Assembly (NCBI GenBank): GCA_014055465.1
Contig: WIAF01000016.1
Coordinates: 1-64,000, forward strand
Reading direction: 5' to 3'
Source: Nitrospira sp. CR1.1
GTDB taxonomy: Bacteria; Nitrospirota; Nitrospiria; Nitrospirales; Nitrospiraceae
Length of the DNA stretch: 64,000 nucleotides
Part shown: one piece after another, positions 27,346-36,817 of the stretch
How positions within the stretch are numbered: position 1 is the first letter of the stretch
Layout of the letters: every line of letters begins with the position of its first letter
The notes under the pieces: model-generated
The model's database searches: none
What the model was told of the DNA's origin: nothing
What the model saw: the letters and a program-made list of their open reading frames with translations, nothing else
Position numbers and translations under genes: made by a program

Positions 27346-29897
27346 CCCGTCCCAGGATGTCACGTCCTGATTCCTCTGATCCCCACGGGTCTTTTCAAGC
27401 ATTCCTGCAGCGAGTGGCCAGACCCATCGAATTCGCGTGCCGTGATGCCTATGCCCATCTTCCGACGGTAAAGAACCTTGATCGTTTTATATCGGAACAG
27501 GTGATTAGCACGCTCGGCGAGCGACTCTATCCTCGCGCGCTTGAAATTGAGCTGCTTTCCTTGCGTAGTTTGTTTGTCGATTTCCATGCCGGACTCACCA
27601 CTTCCGAACAGAAAAATCGATTGACGCAGGCGCTCCAACTCCTTCGCCGCCTGCAAGAGGGGTCGTTTGCCATTCATCTACCCGTGAATACCGCAGAGGC
27701 AAGCCTACCGATTCACACAGCGACAACGATTGTTCCCACACGGCCTGCTTTAGAGGTCTCGATTCAATTTGCCAAGGGGGTTGGTCCGAAACGAACCCTG
27801 CTTTTGAAACGTCTCGGAATCCAGACGATCGAAGAGGCGTTGTGGACCTTGCCTTGGCGGTATGACGACCGATCGATCATCACGCCGGTAGCCAAGCTGG
27901 TGCCAGGCAGTACGCCGTGCATCTGTGGAGTGATTACGCAAGCGAAAACCACGCGTGCACGGTCCCGACGGCTGTCGATTCTTGACGTGGCCGTTCAGGA
28001 CGAAACCGGAACGGTGCGTGCGGTGTTTTTTAATCAATCCTATCTGGAAGGCGTGTTGAAGGAGGGAACGCGGGTTATGATGGCCGGACGTGTGCTTGCC
28101 GGTCGGCGTGGATGGATGGATCTACGGCTGGAGCCGATGCAATTTGAAGTGTTGAGCGGGCAGGAGGATGAATTGCTGCACGTGGGGCGGATCGTTCCCG
28201 TCTATCACGAGACGAGGGGATGGACCTCTCGCCAGATGCGAATCCTGGTGCAGGGCTTGCTGGCCGACCACGGAGGAGAGTTGCAGGAAGTATTGCCCCT
28301 GTCCATTCGCGCGCGGCACCGGTTGTCGCCGATCAGTGAGGCGATTCAGCAGGTGCACTTCCCGCCGCCGAAAACGGACCTGGCGGCGCTTGACCGCGGT
28401 GTGACGGCCGCCCACCGTCGGTTGGCCTTCGAAGAATTGTTCCTGCTCCAGTCGACCATGGTGCTTCGGCAACAGGAGGTGAAGGCAGAGCACAAACCGT
28501 TTCGATTCAATCCCCGTGTGAGCCAATTAAAAGAGCTGGCACAGATTCTGCCGTTTGCCTTGACGGCTGCGCAGGAACGGGTATGGCGCCAGGTTCAGGC
28601 CGATATGGCGACTTCGCGACCCATGAACCGGTTGGTGCAGGGAGATGTCGGGTCTGGGAAAACGATTGTCGCCGTGCATGCCCTGGTGATGGCCTGTGGC
28701 TCCGGTTGTCAAGCTGCCCTGATGGTTCCCACTGAAATCCTGGCCGAACAGCACTATCTCAATCTCAGGCCGCTGCTAGAGGCGGTTGGGGTAAATGCGG
28801 TGCTGCTCACGAGTGGTGGCAAGGCTAAGGAGCGCCATGCCGTCCTGGCGCAGTTGGCGTCTGGTGAGGCGCAGGTGGCCATTGGCACGCATGCGCTGCT
28901 TCAGAAAAAAGTCACGTTCGCCAAGCTTGGCTTGGTGGTGGTCGATGAACAGCATAAGTTCGGCGTGCTGCAACGAAAAACGCTGCTGGACAAAGGCTAC
29001 CGGCCTGATGTGCTGGTGATGACGGCGACGCCGATTCCGCGCACCTTGGCCATGACCGTCTATGGAGATCTAGACGTCTCGGTCATCGATATGTTGCCGC
29101 CGGGACGCAAGCCGGTGCGGACCATGCTCTATTCGGAAGGCCAGCGCCGCAAGACATGGCAGTTGGTAGGAGATGAGCTGAAGGCCGGACGTCAGGTGTA
29201 TATCGTCTATCCCTTGGTGGAGGAGTCTGAGAAAAGTGATCTCAAGGCGGCGATACAGGGAGCTGAACAGTTACAACGCGAAGTCTTTCCGCAGGCACAG
29301 ATCGGGCTGCTGCATGGCAGGATGCCGACGGCTGACAAAGAGCATACGATGGCGGCCTTCAAGGCCGGCACGATCCAGATTCTAGTAGCCACGACGGTCA
29401 TTGAAGTGGGGGTGGATGTGCCCAATGCGACGGTCATGGTCATCGAACATGCCGAACGGTTCGGGCTAGCGCAACTCCATCAATTACGCGGGCGTGTCGG
29501 GCGAGGGACGCATCAATCCTTGTGCATCTTAATGGCATCGTATCTTCCGCGAGAGGCCAGGCCGAAAGTCAGTCGTGACGGAAGGTCTGAGGCCAATGCC
29601 TCCAATGCCCAGCAACGATTGGCGGCGCTTGTGCAGTCGCACGACGGGTTTGTCATTGCCGAGGAAGATCTTCGCATCAGAGGGCCCGGCGAGTTCTTGG
29701 GGTTGCGGCAATGGGGGCTGCCGGAGTTTCGCGCGGCCAATCTGGTGCGCGACGCGCAATTGCTGGAGTTGGCGAGACAAGAGGCGTTCGCGATGGTGAC
29801 CCAGGATCCGGGCTTGATGCTGCCTCAGCATCAGGCGCTCAAGGCGGAGATATTTCGCCGTTGGAAGGGGAAGCTGTCTTTGGGGGATGTGAGTTAG
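27336..29897 (+). CDS. recG: ATP-dependent DNA helicase RecG
   Basis: Reverses stalled replication forks and migrates branched DNA. The order is an N-terminal extension (about 1-140), the wedge/OB domain after a GVGPKRTLLLKRLGI helix-hairpin element, then two helicase lobes with Walker A GDVGSGKT, DEQHKFGVLQR (motif II) and QLRGRVGRGTHQSLC (motif VI). At 853 residues it is longer than the E. coli enzyme because of the N-terminal extension, as in many phyla. Start at 27336 (AGGAAG upstream) or 27357. Confidence 0.95.
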   Translation: MVRSRPRMSRPDSSDPHGSFQAFLQRVARPIEFACRDAYAHLPTVKNLDRFISEQVISTLGERLYPRALEIELLSLRSLFVDFHAGLTTSEQKNRLTQALQLLRRLQEGSFAIHLPVNTAEASLPIHTATTIVPTRPALEVSIQFAKGVGPKRTLLLKRLGIQTIEEALWTLPWRYDDRSIITPVAKLVPGSTPCICGVITQAKTTRARSRRLSILDVAVQDETGTVRAVFFNQSYLEGVLKEGTRVMMAGRVLAGRRGWMDLRLEPMQFEVLSGQEDELLHVGRIVPVYHETRGWTSRQMRILVQGLLADHGGELQEVLPLSIRARHRLSPISEAIQQVHFPPPKTDLAALDRGVTAAHRRLAFEELFLLQSTMVLRQQEVKAEHKPFRFNPRVSQLKELAQILPFALTAAQERVWRQVQADMATSRPMNRLVQGDVGSGKTIVAVHALVMACGSGCQAALMVPTEILAEQHYLNLRPLLEAVGVNAVLLTSGGKAKERHAVLAQLASGEAQVAIGTHALLQKKVTFAKLGLVVVDEQHKFGVLQRKTLLDKGYRPDVLVMTATPIPRTLAMTVYGDLDVSVIDMLPPGRKPVRTMLYSEGQRRKTWQLVGDELKAGRQVYIVYPLVEESEKSDLKAAIQGAEQLQREVFPQAQIGLLHGRMPTADKEHTMAAFKAGTIQILVATTVIEVGVDVPNATVMVIEHAERFGLAQLHQLRGRVGRGTHQSLCILMASYLPREARPKVSRDGRSEANASNAQQRLAALVQSHDGFVIAEEDLRIRGPGEFLGLRQWGLPEFRAANLVRDAQLLELARQEAFAMVTQDPGLMLPQHQALKAEIFRRWKGKLSLGDVS

Positions 29898-29934
29898 CAC
29901 CGTGCGAACTGCCGACGTGGCGGAGGGCTGATTG

Positions 29935-30261
29935 ATGGGAATGTTGCAACGCTTGAGTCACGATCTTCGTGCCGGCTGGGTGACATTACGACACGGTACG
30001 GCTAAGGCCGCGACCAGGGCGCTGGAGGAGGGTGAGCTGCTTCGTTACCGTTTGGAATTACGAAAGGTGGAGCAGCAGCTGGACGATCTGCATGCGGACA
30101 TCGGTGAGCGCACGATCGCATTGCATGATCGCGGTGAAGCGCCGGATCGTATTCTGACCGATGCTGAAATTACACGCCTGATGAAGCACGTGCACACGGT
30201 GCAGGACGAACGGACCAAGCTGTTACTGGAAATGAATGACATCACGGTAGAAGAGGCCTAA
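29935..30261 (+). CDS. Small coiled-coil protein, unknown
   Basis: 108 residues, largely helical and charged, with a probable coiled coil from about 35 to 60 (RLELRKVEQQLDDLHADIGE) and another near the C-terminus. No family recognised. It lies 37 bases after recG and 8 bases before the Ppx/GppA gene, so it is probably cotranscribed. GGAGGG precedes the ATG. Confidence 0.75.
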   Translation: MGMLQRLSHDLRAGWVTLRHGTAKAATRALEEGELLRYRLELRKVEQQLDDLHADIGERTIALHDRGEAPDRILTDAEITRLMKHVHTVQDERTKLLLEMNDITVEEA

Positions 30262-30269
30262 GCGATTTC

Positions 30270-31223
30270 ATGACGGGCGCAACGACGGTTTCCCCACGAA
30301 TCTTCGCGGGCATAGACATCGGGACGCTCACCTGTCGTTTGCTGATCGCAGAATGTTCTCCGGCCGGGCGGCTTCGAGAGCTTCGATCTGACCGGCGCAT
30401 TCTTCGGCTGGGCCAAGGGGTCGATCGAGATCGTCTGCTCCGGGCCGACGCCATGGGGCGTGTCGTGGCGACGCTCAAAGAATGGCGCCAGCTCATCGAT
30501 AAGTACCAGGTCGAGGCGGCGGCGGTTGTGGCGACAAGTGCCGTGCGTGATGCCCGGAACCGGGACGCATTTTTAGACCTGGTCACGCGTGAAACGGGGT
30601 TGCAGGTGGAAATCATCTCCGGTGAGGAAGAAGCGCGACGAACCATGCTCGGTATCCGCTCCGGTCTGCCTGCTGGTGTCATCGACATGCTGGCGATCGA
30701 TATCGGCGGTGGAAGCACGGAATGTATTCTGGATCGACCTGGACAGTCGCCGATCGTGCGATCGATCGATATCGGTGTGGTGCGCCTGAGTGAACGCATT
30801 CTGCAGAGCGATCCGCCTACCGCCGAAGAACTTCGGCAGGCGGGTGAATGGATACGAAACGAGACGGAAGCCGCCGTCGCAACCATGCCTGTGCCGGGCG
30901 GTCTGACATGTGTCGGCACAGCGGGAACGATCACAGCGTTGGCTGCGATGGCCCAGCAGTTATCCACTTATGACCCGGCGAGAATCCACAACTATGTCTT
31001 GACGCTAGAGGTGGTGAAACGTCTGGAAGTGGAGCTTCTTCGCCGATCGAAACAGCAACGAGAGGGGCTGCCGGGATTGGAACGAGGGCGAGAGGATGTC
31101 ATCGTCGCCGGTGCGATCGTCCTCAGGACGATGATGGAGACGCTGGGCATGTTGAAGGTTCTCGTCAGCGATCTGGGATTGCGGGAGGGTGTGCTGTTGC
31201 ACTTGGCGAGCCGTGTGAACTGA
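30270..31223 (+). CDS. Exopolyphosphatase / pppGpp phosphohydrolase family protein
   Basis: Member of the Ppx/GppA group of the ASKHA ATPase fold. The phosphate-1 motif is GIDIGTLTCRLLIAE, phosphate-2 is AIDIGGGSTECIL, and GLTCVGTAGTITALAAM is typical. At 317 residues it is the short form containing only domains I and II, so it could act on polyphosphate or on pppGpp; sequence alone does not decide. Confidence 0.88.
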   Translation: MTGATTVSPRIFAGIDIGTLTCRLLIAECSPAGRLRELRSDRRILRLGQGVDRDRLLRADAMGRVVATLKEWRQLIDKYQVEAAAVVATSAVRDARNRDAFLDLVTRETGLQVEIISGEEEARRTMLGIRSGLPAGVIDMLAIDIGGGSTECILDRPGQSPIVRSIDIGVVRLSERILQSDPPTAEELRQAGEWIRNETEAAVATMPVPGGLTCVGTAGTITALAAMAQQLSTYDPARIHNYVLTLEVVKRLEVELLRRSKQQREGLPGLERGREDVIVAGAIVLRTMMETLGMLKVLVSDLGLREGVLLHLASRVN

Positions 31224-31300
31224 GGCTTGTTTCGGCAACAAGTGGTGCAGCGGAGACACAATCGGTTCGGCCATTGCTGGGAGTATGCTGCAGGAAATTA

Positions 31301-32794
31301 TTACCGCTGGGAATACCACCGCAGGCCGCTCTTTTGCTCGGTGAATGTTGCTTGGGGGATGCCGCCTGGCTTTTCCAGGAGCAGGACCTTGAAGTCGATT
31401 AGACCGAACCAGGCCGGATCGGCGATGTCGTGGTAGTGGCAACCTTGGAGCTTCGGAAGGACGTCGCCTAGCGCTTTGGTGAGCTCAGGTTCGGTGTATG
31501 CCCTCACGGAGAAATGTTGCCCGAGTCCCTGACAAAAGCGCTGAATCGTATAGGCCGCGCCGGTACAGAGGACTTTCGTGTCCGGTTTGAGCTGCAGAAA
31601 TTGTGGAAGTGACAGATAGCGCTCCTGAAAGCCCAGCCATCGCACAGCCTGCCGCAAATGGCCGTACTGCACTTCGTATTCGGTGTGATGGGGAAGTTTC
31701 ACCGCGGCAGGCCAGCCTTCCTCAATGCCGAATTCCGTCAAAAATGCACGGCCTCCAGGTTTGAGGACTCGCCACACCTCCGCGACGAATCGCATCGGTC
31801 CCAGGTTGAAGATGACTTCCTCAGGCGGGTCTTTTTCGAGCGGCAGCCGCAGCCGCCTGATCCAGTCCAACGCTTCCTGATGGTGCGCGGTCGCGCCCTT
31901 TCCTTCCGTGAGTTCCTTCCGGCTCAGTTTCACCGGGGTCATGTCCGCCATGTTCTCATTGTCGATGATGAGGTCGACGGAGTTATCCTTAAAGGGCAGC
32001 CATTCGCCATTGGCATGGGTGCCAGTGCCGGTCCAGCCACCGGCCTTGGCGCGCTTGGTCTGGAGTTGGAGGAATGGGCGAGTGACATCCAGCGAAATAT
32101 ACTGAATCCCCTGCTTTTCGAACGGCAAGAGCTCCTGTCCGAGTTCCCGGGCGACGTAGCCCAGTCCGCCGCCGATCTCAACTATGACTTTTGGCTTCGG
32201 TTTGAACCAACCCAGCCGGCGCAGCTGGCGCATGAGGAGACGTCCATAGGTGGCGCCACCCAGCGCCTCACAGGGCTCACGGAAGAGGTGCGAGACAGTG
32301 GTTTCAATCAGATCGAAGTGGCCATCTTCCAGATCGCTCTCTTTCAGCTCATGAACATGGAAATCCTCGAGATGTTCTTCGCCTTCGAAGTCCTGTTGTC
32401 CGGACCAGCTCTCTCGTATCTGCTGGAGCAGGAGATCCCATTTGGCTTTGTGCCGGTGGCCCCCCGGCGGTTCGATCCCAAAATAACAGAGGGAATAGTT
32501 GGGAATCGACCAGCGTGCCAGGTGCCACGAACCAGGCTGGCCGTCCGGGCCGCAGATCTTATTACCGTACTTCTCCACGAGCGCACCGACCGTAATGTGG
32601 CCGTTCATGGAGGTGAGCATTTCAATGCCGACGGCGTTGAGGCGAACGAGTGGAAAATCGTCGTCCAGCGGCGCCAACCACCATTCATCAAAGGCATGCT
32701 GGTACGCGACCAGGTCGGGAATCCGCCAGGCGAGCAGGTCGAGGATTTCGCCGCTCAGCCTGAGCGGTTCTTGTATGGCTGCGGCAGCTTTCAT
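31301..32794 (-). CDS. SAM-dependent methyltransferase with N-terminal PqqD-like segment
   Basis: 497 residues. The SAM motif I is VIVEIGGGLGYVARELG (about 203-219), followed by an acidic strand end (YISLDV) and VDLIIDNENMADM; LKPGGRAFLTEFG is the usual later strand. Before this, residues about 43-80 (FPLVRLNAVGIEMLTS, then a GHITVGALVEKYG helix) look like a PqqD-type recognition element, suggesting a fused peptide-modifying methyltransferase. No precursor candidate was found beside it. Convergent with the ppx/gppA-type gene. Confidence 0.75.
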   Translation of the reverse strand: MKAAAAIQEPLRLSGEILDLLAWRIPDLVAYQHAFDEWWLAPLDDDFPLVRLNAVGIEMLTSMNGHITVGALVEKYGNKICGPDGQPGSWHLARWSIPNYSLCYFGIEPPGGHRHKAKWDLLLQQIRESWSGQQDFEGEEHLEDFHVHELKESDLEDGHFDLIETTVSHLFREPCEALGGATYGRLLMRQLRRLGWFKPKPKVIVEIGGGLGYVARELGQELLPFEKQGIQYISLDVTRPFLQLQTKRAKAGGWTGTGTHANGEWLPFKDNSVDLIIDNENMADMTPVKLSRKELTEGKGATAHHQEALDWIRRLRLPLEKDPPEEVIFNLGPMRFVAEVWRVLKPGGRAFLTEFGIEEGWPAAVKLPHHTEYEVQYGHLRQAVRWLGFQERYLSLPQFLQLKPDTKVLCTGAAYTIQRFCQGLGQHFSVRAYTEPELTKALGDVLPKLQGCHYHDIADPAWFGLIDFKVLLLEKPGGIPQATFTEQKSGLRWYSQR

Positions 32795-32878
32795 CGCGTC
32801 AGGTGGTCCAGGATCACAAGACGCCGCAGCCTACACGAGGCTCATGCCCACCTGCAAGAACCCAGGAGCATGGGTGGC

Positions 32879-33253
32879 CTAAGTTTGTGATGGGAGGAGC
32901 GGGGAATCGGTCACGATGATGATCCCTCGCATAATGGGATGGATGCGGCATTGGTAGGGGTACCGGCCTGGGGGCAGGCTGGGAATGGTGTAGGTGCCAC
33001 CAGGCTCGACGGCGCCGGAGTCGAAGGCGCAACGCCCGCTTTCCTCAAAACAGCCGTCGTGGGTGACGGTGTGGTGGGTCGGGGTTGGATTGTCCCATCT
33101 GATGGCGCCCCCTGCGGTCACGGTTGCGGCAGCGGGCACATAGTAGGGGGAGCCGCTATCCATGAGCACGTGGACCGCCGGAGGGGTTGCGGAGGAAGGC
33201 CAGGCCATCAGAATGCCTACTGCAAGGCTCAGGATCACAGCGCGCCAGCTCAT
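32879..33253 (-). CDS. Secreted cupredoxin (plastocyanin-like)
   Basis: 124 residues with a signal peptide (hydrophobic 5-16, cleavage near SSA). The mature part has the type 1 copper pattern: a first histidine in THHTV, and C, H and M in YQCRIHPIMRG. It probably carries electrons or copper in the periplasm. The ATG at 33253 fits the signal peptide; the open frame extends further up without a credible start. Confidence 0.85.
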   Translation of the reverse strand: MSWRAVILSLAVGILMAWPSSATPPAVHVLMDSGSPYYVPAAATVTAGGAIRWDNPTPTHHTVTHDGCFEESGRCAFDSGAVEPGGTYTIPSLPPGRYPYQCRIHPIMRGIIIVTDSPLLPSQT

Positions 33254-33469
33254 GAGATTCGTGACTCCAGTGAGTATCGGTTTCCTTATTATACATAGAG
33301 ACAGGCGGTATGCGGAAGGATTCACCAGGCTGCTCGTAGAGTGGTGCCGAATCCGCAATCAAGTGAACATGCGCGTGGCGGATCGACGGCCGACGAGCGA
33401 GTGTGTTTGCCATGAAAGTTATGGCATGGCGTTGCATGGCGACACAGTTTCGGCGCGGATGTGTGATGG

Positions 33470-33499
33470 TTGCAAGAACCTGGTGGTTCATGCTAGATG
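33470..33499 (+). promoter_or_regulatory. Candidate promoter of the histone-like gene
   Basis: TTGCAA (33470-33475), 18-bp spacer, TGC-TAGATG (33494-33499), giving a leader of about 48 nt before the ATG at 33554. Confidence 0.45.
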
Positions 33500-33553
33500 G
33501 AGGCCGCTTTACCACCGACGTGCCATGTTGAAGACCTGAGAGGAGGACGTGGA

Positions 33554-34165
33554 ATGGCGAAGACAATCATGAAGAAGAAACGCTCTGCTGTGAAGGCTGC
33601 GCGGCCGAAAAAGACCGCGGCAAAGAAGGCGAGCAAGCTGAAGAAAGTTGTGAAAGCCAAGAAGGCTGCGACAGCAAAAAAGCCGGTGAAGTCGAAGAAG
33701 GCGGCACGACCGAAGGCGACGCCTAAAAAGCCGGTCAAAAAGACCGCCAAAAAGAGTGTCAGGAAGCAGGCTCCGGCGAAAGCTGTCCGTGTCTCCAAGG
33801 CGAGAACGGCAACGAAAGCCTCAAAGCCCGCGCCGAAACCGACGTCCAAACCCAAGACCAAGCCGGCTCCGCCAAAGGCAAAGATGCCTGCGGAAGTTCC
33901 TGCAGCCGTTCCCGAGTCAAAGCCGGTGAAACCAGCCGTGCCCGAGGTTCAGAAGGCGCCTAAGGCAGAGTTGGAGCCACCGCAGCTTGATCTCGAGGAT
34001 GACGAGGAAGAGATGGCCGAGGATTTGGAGGACGTGTCGGAAGAAATCGAAGAAGAGCTCGAAGAGGAAGAAGAGCTCGGCATTGACGCTGAAGATGACG
34101 ATGTAGATTATCTCGAAAAGTCTGAAGATCTGCTCGACGACGCAGACGAGTATCGCAACAATTAG
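33554..34165 (+). CDS. Histone H1-like protein with acidic C-terminal tail
   Basis: 203 residues of low complexity. Residues about 1-125 are Lys/Ala/Pro-rich with AKKA and KKPVK repeats, like bacterial histone H1 homologues that bind DNA without sequence preference. Residues about 150-203 are almost all Glu, Asp and Leu. The two halves have opposite charge. GAGGAGG precedes the ATG. Nucleoid binding is likely; the acidic tail could limit it by folding back or contact a basic partner. Confidence 0.8.
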   Translation: MAKTIMKKKRSAVKAARPKKTAAKKASKLKKVVKAKKAATAKKPVKSKKAARPKATPKKPVKKTAKKSVRKQAPAKAVRVSKARTATKASKPAPKPTSKPKTKPAPPKAKMPAEVPAAVPESKPVKPAVPEVQKAPKAELEPPQLDLEDDEEEMAEDLEDVSEEIEEELEEEEELGIDAEDDDVDYLEKSEDLLDDADEYRNN

Positions 34166-34378
34166 GCTGGGCTGATGCGGTACTGTACCGGGTGGGCCCG
34201 GTTGATGCCTCTGCGTGCCTAGTTTCTTCTAGTCAGTGAAGGTTCCACTGAACATGCCTGATGCCATGGTGTTTTCCGGTGCGCGTGGTGTGGAGTGTCG
34301 GTGCGCCGCCCGGTTGCGTGGCGCCGGCGCTGTGTTGTTCGCTGGGACGGCCGCCAATTCCGACTGGTCAGCCCTCAC

Positions 34379-34831
34379 ATGAGTCACTTCCTGTTTATCG
34401 CCGGCGCCTTGCGCGAACGGAGTTCTCCGGAGAGTGCCGAGCTGCAGCTCGGCGCAGGAGTCTGGGGCCTGTGCACGTCGTTAATTCGCGACAATCTTCA
34501 GAAGTTCTTGACGCCGGATTCGCATGGTCTGGTGTATGTGTTGAAAGAAGGCATTCGAGCGGAGTTTTCGATCGTCTCGCCGGTTCAGCCGTTTCAGGCC
34601 TTGGACGAACTGCTGAAAGATGAGCTGCGGACGGAAGCCCGCTATGGATTTGTACGGGTCACACCGATTCGACGTTGGGAGGGGAGCGCGCCCGATTGCC
34701 AGGTACTGCTTCAGCGAGTCCTGGGCATCGAGGAACAGTCTGAATTGTCCAGGCGGCTTAGCCTTGGGATGCACCGTCTTTCAGATGAAGAGTATCGGGC
34801 GGTTGTCGAGGGCTTGGGGGCGGAGTCCTAA
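34379..34831 (+). CDS. Hypothetical protein, about 150 residues
   Basis: Soluble mixed alpha/beta protein (MSHFLFIAGALRERSSP, then GLVYVLKEGIRAEFSIVSP), no family recognised. The ATG at 34379 gives a compact protein; the frame is also open from a GTG at 34295, which would add 28 basic residues. No clear ribosome site at either. Convergent with the Lon-like gene, 28 bases away. Confidence 0.6.
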   Translation: MSHFLFIAGALRERSSPESAELQLGAGVWGLCTSLIRDNLQKFLTPDSHGLVYVLKEGIRAEFSIVSPVQPFQALDELLKDELRTEARYGFVRVTPIRRWEGSAPDCQVLLQRVLGIEEQSELSRRLSLGMHRLSDEEYRAVVEGLGAES

Positions 34832-34859
34832 CCGGCGTGCGGTTTCTTTGTTCGGCCTG

Positions 34860-35540
34860 CTAGTCGAGCGTGCCCCCCGTCATGAGATGATAGGCGTCTT
34901 CAACCCTGTAAACCTCCTTGACTTCGACATTAAGATCCCAGGCAAGCTGGGTGATGTTCCAACGTGGATCGTCTCGCTGACCCTGGGGAATCAGAATCGT
35001 GCGATAGCCCTCGCGAGCCGCCGCGCGGATTTTATCGGGGATACCTCCTACCGGACCGATCGTGCCGTCCTTGGAGATAGTCCCGGTGAGCGCAATGCCG
35101 CGCCGGATCCGATCACCTTTGAGCAGTGCGGCAAATCCCACAGTCATGACTCCTCCGGCGCTCGGGCCGTCGGTGCCGGTTGCGGCATAAGCAATACCAA
35201 TGACACTGATGGTCCCGGTATGGTCGACCGTCGGCGTATGCTCGAGCGCATACTGAAAGGCGAGGACCATGGAGCTCAGGTTGGTCTGCCCTGGCTTGAT
35301 GTTGCCGCCTTGCCATTGCAGCATGATTGGAGAAGGGCTTGGCTGGTGATCCCAGCGCAACAGGAGTACTTCGAAGACGCCGAGGTGGTTCGCCTGAATG
35401 GCAGCCAACATGGGAACCTCAACAGCGGACTCCGCATTGGCCGGCCGGAGGTTTCCGAACAACAAACAGGGGCAAAGGCAGAACAGGCAGAGAATCCGCA
35501 GATCCATGCGGAAGAGAGTTTGACGCCTGGTAGCTGGCAT
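34860..35540 (-). CDS. Secreted Lon-type (S16) serine protease domain protein
   Basis: 226 residues. An N-terminal signal sequence (hydrophobic about 15-30, cleavage near PANA at 36) precedes a lone S16 domain without an ATPase. The catalytic serine S127 lies in GTDGPSAGGVM and the lysine K170 in GPVGGIPDKIRAA, 43 residues apart as in Lon. An exported, ATP-independent Lon-like domain is unusual in bacteria outside membrane-anchored PDZ-Lon proteins. A second ATG at 35507 is possible. Substrate unknown. Confidence 0.83.
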   Translation of the reverse strand: MPATRRQTLFRMDLRILCLFCLCPCLLFGNLRPANAESAVEVPMLAAIQANHLGVFEVLLLRWDHQPSPSPIMLQWQGGNIKPGQTNLSSMVLAFQYALEHTPTVDHTGTISVIGIAYAATGTDGPSAGGVMTVGFAALLKGDRIRRGIALTGTISKDGTIGPVGGIPDKIRAAAREGYRTILIPQGQRDDPRWNITQLAWDLNVEVKEVYRVEDAYHLMTGGTLD

Positions 35541-35621
35541 ATGAGAGCGAGTGTAGCAAAGCTCGTGATGGTGTAAAGTGTCGCGGCGATTTTCTGCCTG
35601 CAGGTCTGAACGAAAGTTTCT

Positions 35622-36722
35622 ATGAAATTACTGCCTCAGGGGAAAGTTCCATGTCGAGTGCCCCTCTGCATTTGGGGGTTGGCCTGGGCGTTCGTGATCT
35701 CCCCCGGAATGTTATTCGCCGAATGTACGAGTGAGGGAAGCGGGCAGAGTGAGGTCGCCGTGTTCACGCTGCATTTGCACCATGCCTGCACGGAGGCGGA
35801 ACGGGAGGCGCGTGCCATTTCTGCGCAGGACCTCATGCGGGCTTTGGTGGCCGGGAAGGGAATTGATCTGTCGGGAGTAGTGATCCAGGGGGACATTGTG
35901 CTCGACGAGGTGCCGGCGCAAAAGGTCGCCGCGGTACAGGGATTGTCTCTGGAGGATCGCCGGGTGCTCGAAGGTCTCAATGATGAAGAGGTGCATGTCA
36001 TCCGAGGGCCATTCGCGATCAAGCATTCCCGGGTGAAGGGGCGGATCGTCAATCGGCTCAAACGAGGATTTTTGCTGATGACCGGGCCGGTGGTGTTGGT
36101 GCACACCGATTTTGTCGGCCTCGTCGATTTGTCGCGCACGGTATTTCTCGGCCTGGTGGATGGGTCGAATGCGAGATTCGAGCAGGAAAGTTATTTCGTG
36201 CAGGATCGCTTCACACAAGGGGCCATGTTTACCGATGGCCGGTTCGGGCCGCATGCGAGATTTCACCGATCGATGTTTAGCGGTCCGGCCATCTTTCGCG
36301 GGGCCGATTTTCCCGGCCTGACAGAGTTTCTGGAAGTGGTGTTCGAGCAGGATGCAAATTTTTCTCGAACGGCATTTCATATGGGAACTGGGTTTTCCGG
36401 TGCGCACTGTCGGGGCAAATGCGATTTCTCGTCGGCGCAGTTCGATCGAGAGGCATTCTTCCTGTTTGCACGGTTTGACCGAACGGTCACCTTTGCCGCC
36501 GCGCGATTCAATTCCCAAGCCGACTTTTCTGACGCCTCCTTCAAGGAGTCCGATGACCTGACAAAGGCCACCTTCGCTCGCGCTCCGGTCATGACCAGAA
36601 CCGCCCGAGTCGTCTCGGCTGTGCCTGCTGGCCCGGAAGCGGCACCCTTCTCACAGGCGCTGACGGTCGGGATGTTCGTTGCAGCAGTGGGGATCTTGAT
36701 CTATATCCTTAAGGCGAAGTAA
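35622..36722 (+). CDS. Exported pentapeptide-repeat-like membrane protein
   Basis: 366 residues. A signal sequence (about 12-33), a region of repeated F-x4-F and A-x-F spacings from about 180 to 320 (ARFHRSMFSGPAIFRGADF, FDRTVTFAAARFNSQADF) typical of a pentapeptide-repeat beta-helix, then a C-terminal transmembrane helix (about 345-362). Probably anchored with the helix in the periplasm. Function unknown. Confidence 0.78.
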   Translation: MKLLPQGKVPCRVPLCIWGLAWAFVISPGMLFAECTSEGSGQSEVAVFTLHLHHACTEAEREARAISAQDLMRALVAGKGIDLSGVVIQGDIVLDEVPAQKVAAVQGLSLEDRRVLEGLNDEEVHVIRGPFAIKHSRVKGRIVNRLKRGFLLMTGPVVLVHTDFVGLVDLSRTVFLGLVDGSNARFEQESYFVQDRFTQGAMFTDGRFGPHARFHRSMFSGPAIFRGADFPGLTEFLEVVFEQDANFSRTAFHMGTGFSGAHCRGKCDFSSAQFDREAFFLFARFDRTVTFAAARFNSQADFSDASFKESDDLTKATFARAPVMTRTARVVSAVPAGPEAAPFSQALTVGMFVAAVGILIYILKAK

Positions 36723-36752
36723 CCCTCACAACCCCAACATATAGTTTTGGTC

Positions 36753-36782
36753 TTGCCCCATCCCACCATAAATTGGTATAAG
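36753..36782 (+). promoter_or_regulatory. Candidate promoter of scpA-scpB
   Basis: TTGCCC (36753-36758), 18-bp spacer, TATAAG (36777-36782), about 35 bases before the scpA ATG. Confidence 0.5.
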
Positions 36783-36817
36783 ATTAAAAATTTGTCGAAG
36801 AGAGCGTCTGGTACCTG

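Noticed and set aside
31226-31242. CTTGTT-TCGGC-AACAAG hairpin after the ppx/gppA-type gene as a terminator
   Set aside because: Short stem and no T-run on either strand; too weak to list as a feature.
31658-32890. 410-codon plus-strand frame opposite the methyltransferase gene
   Set aside because: The minus-strand frame has clear SAM-binding motifs; this one has none.
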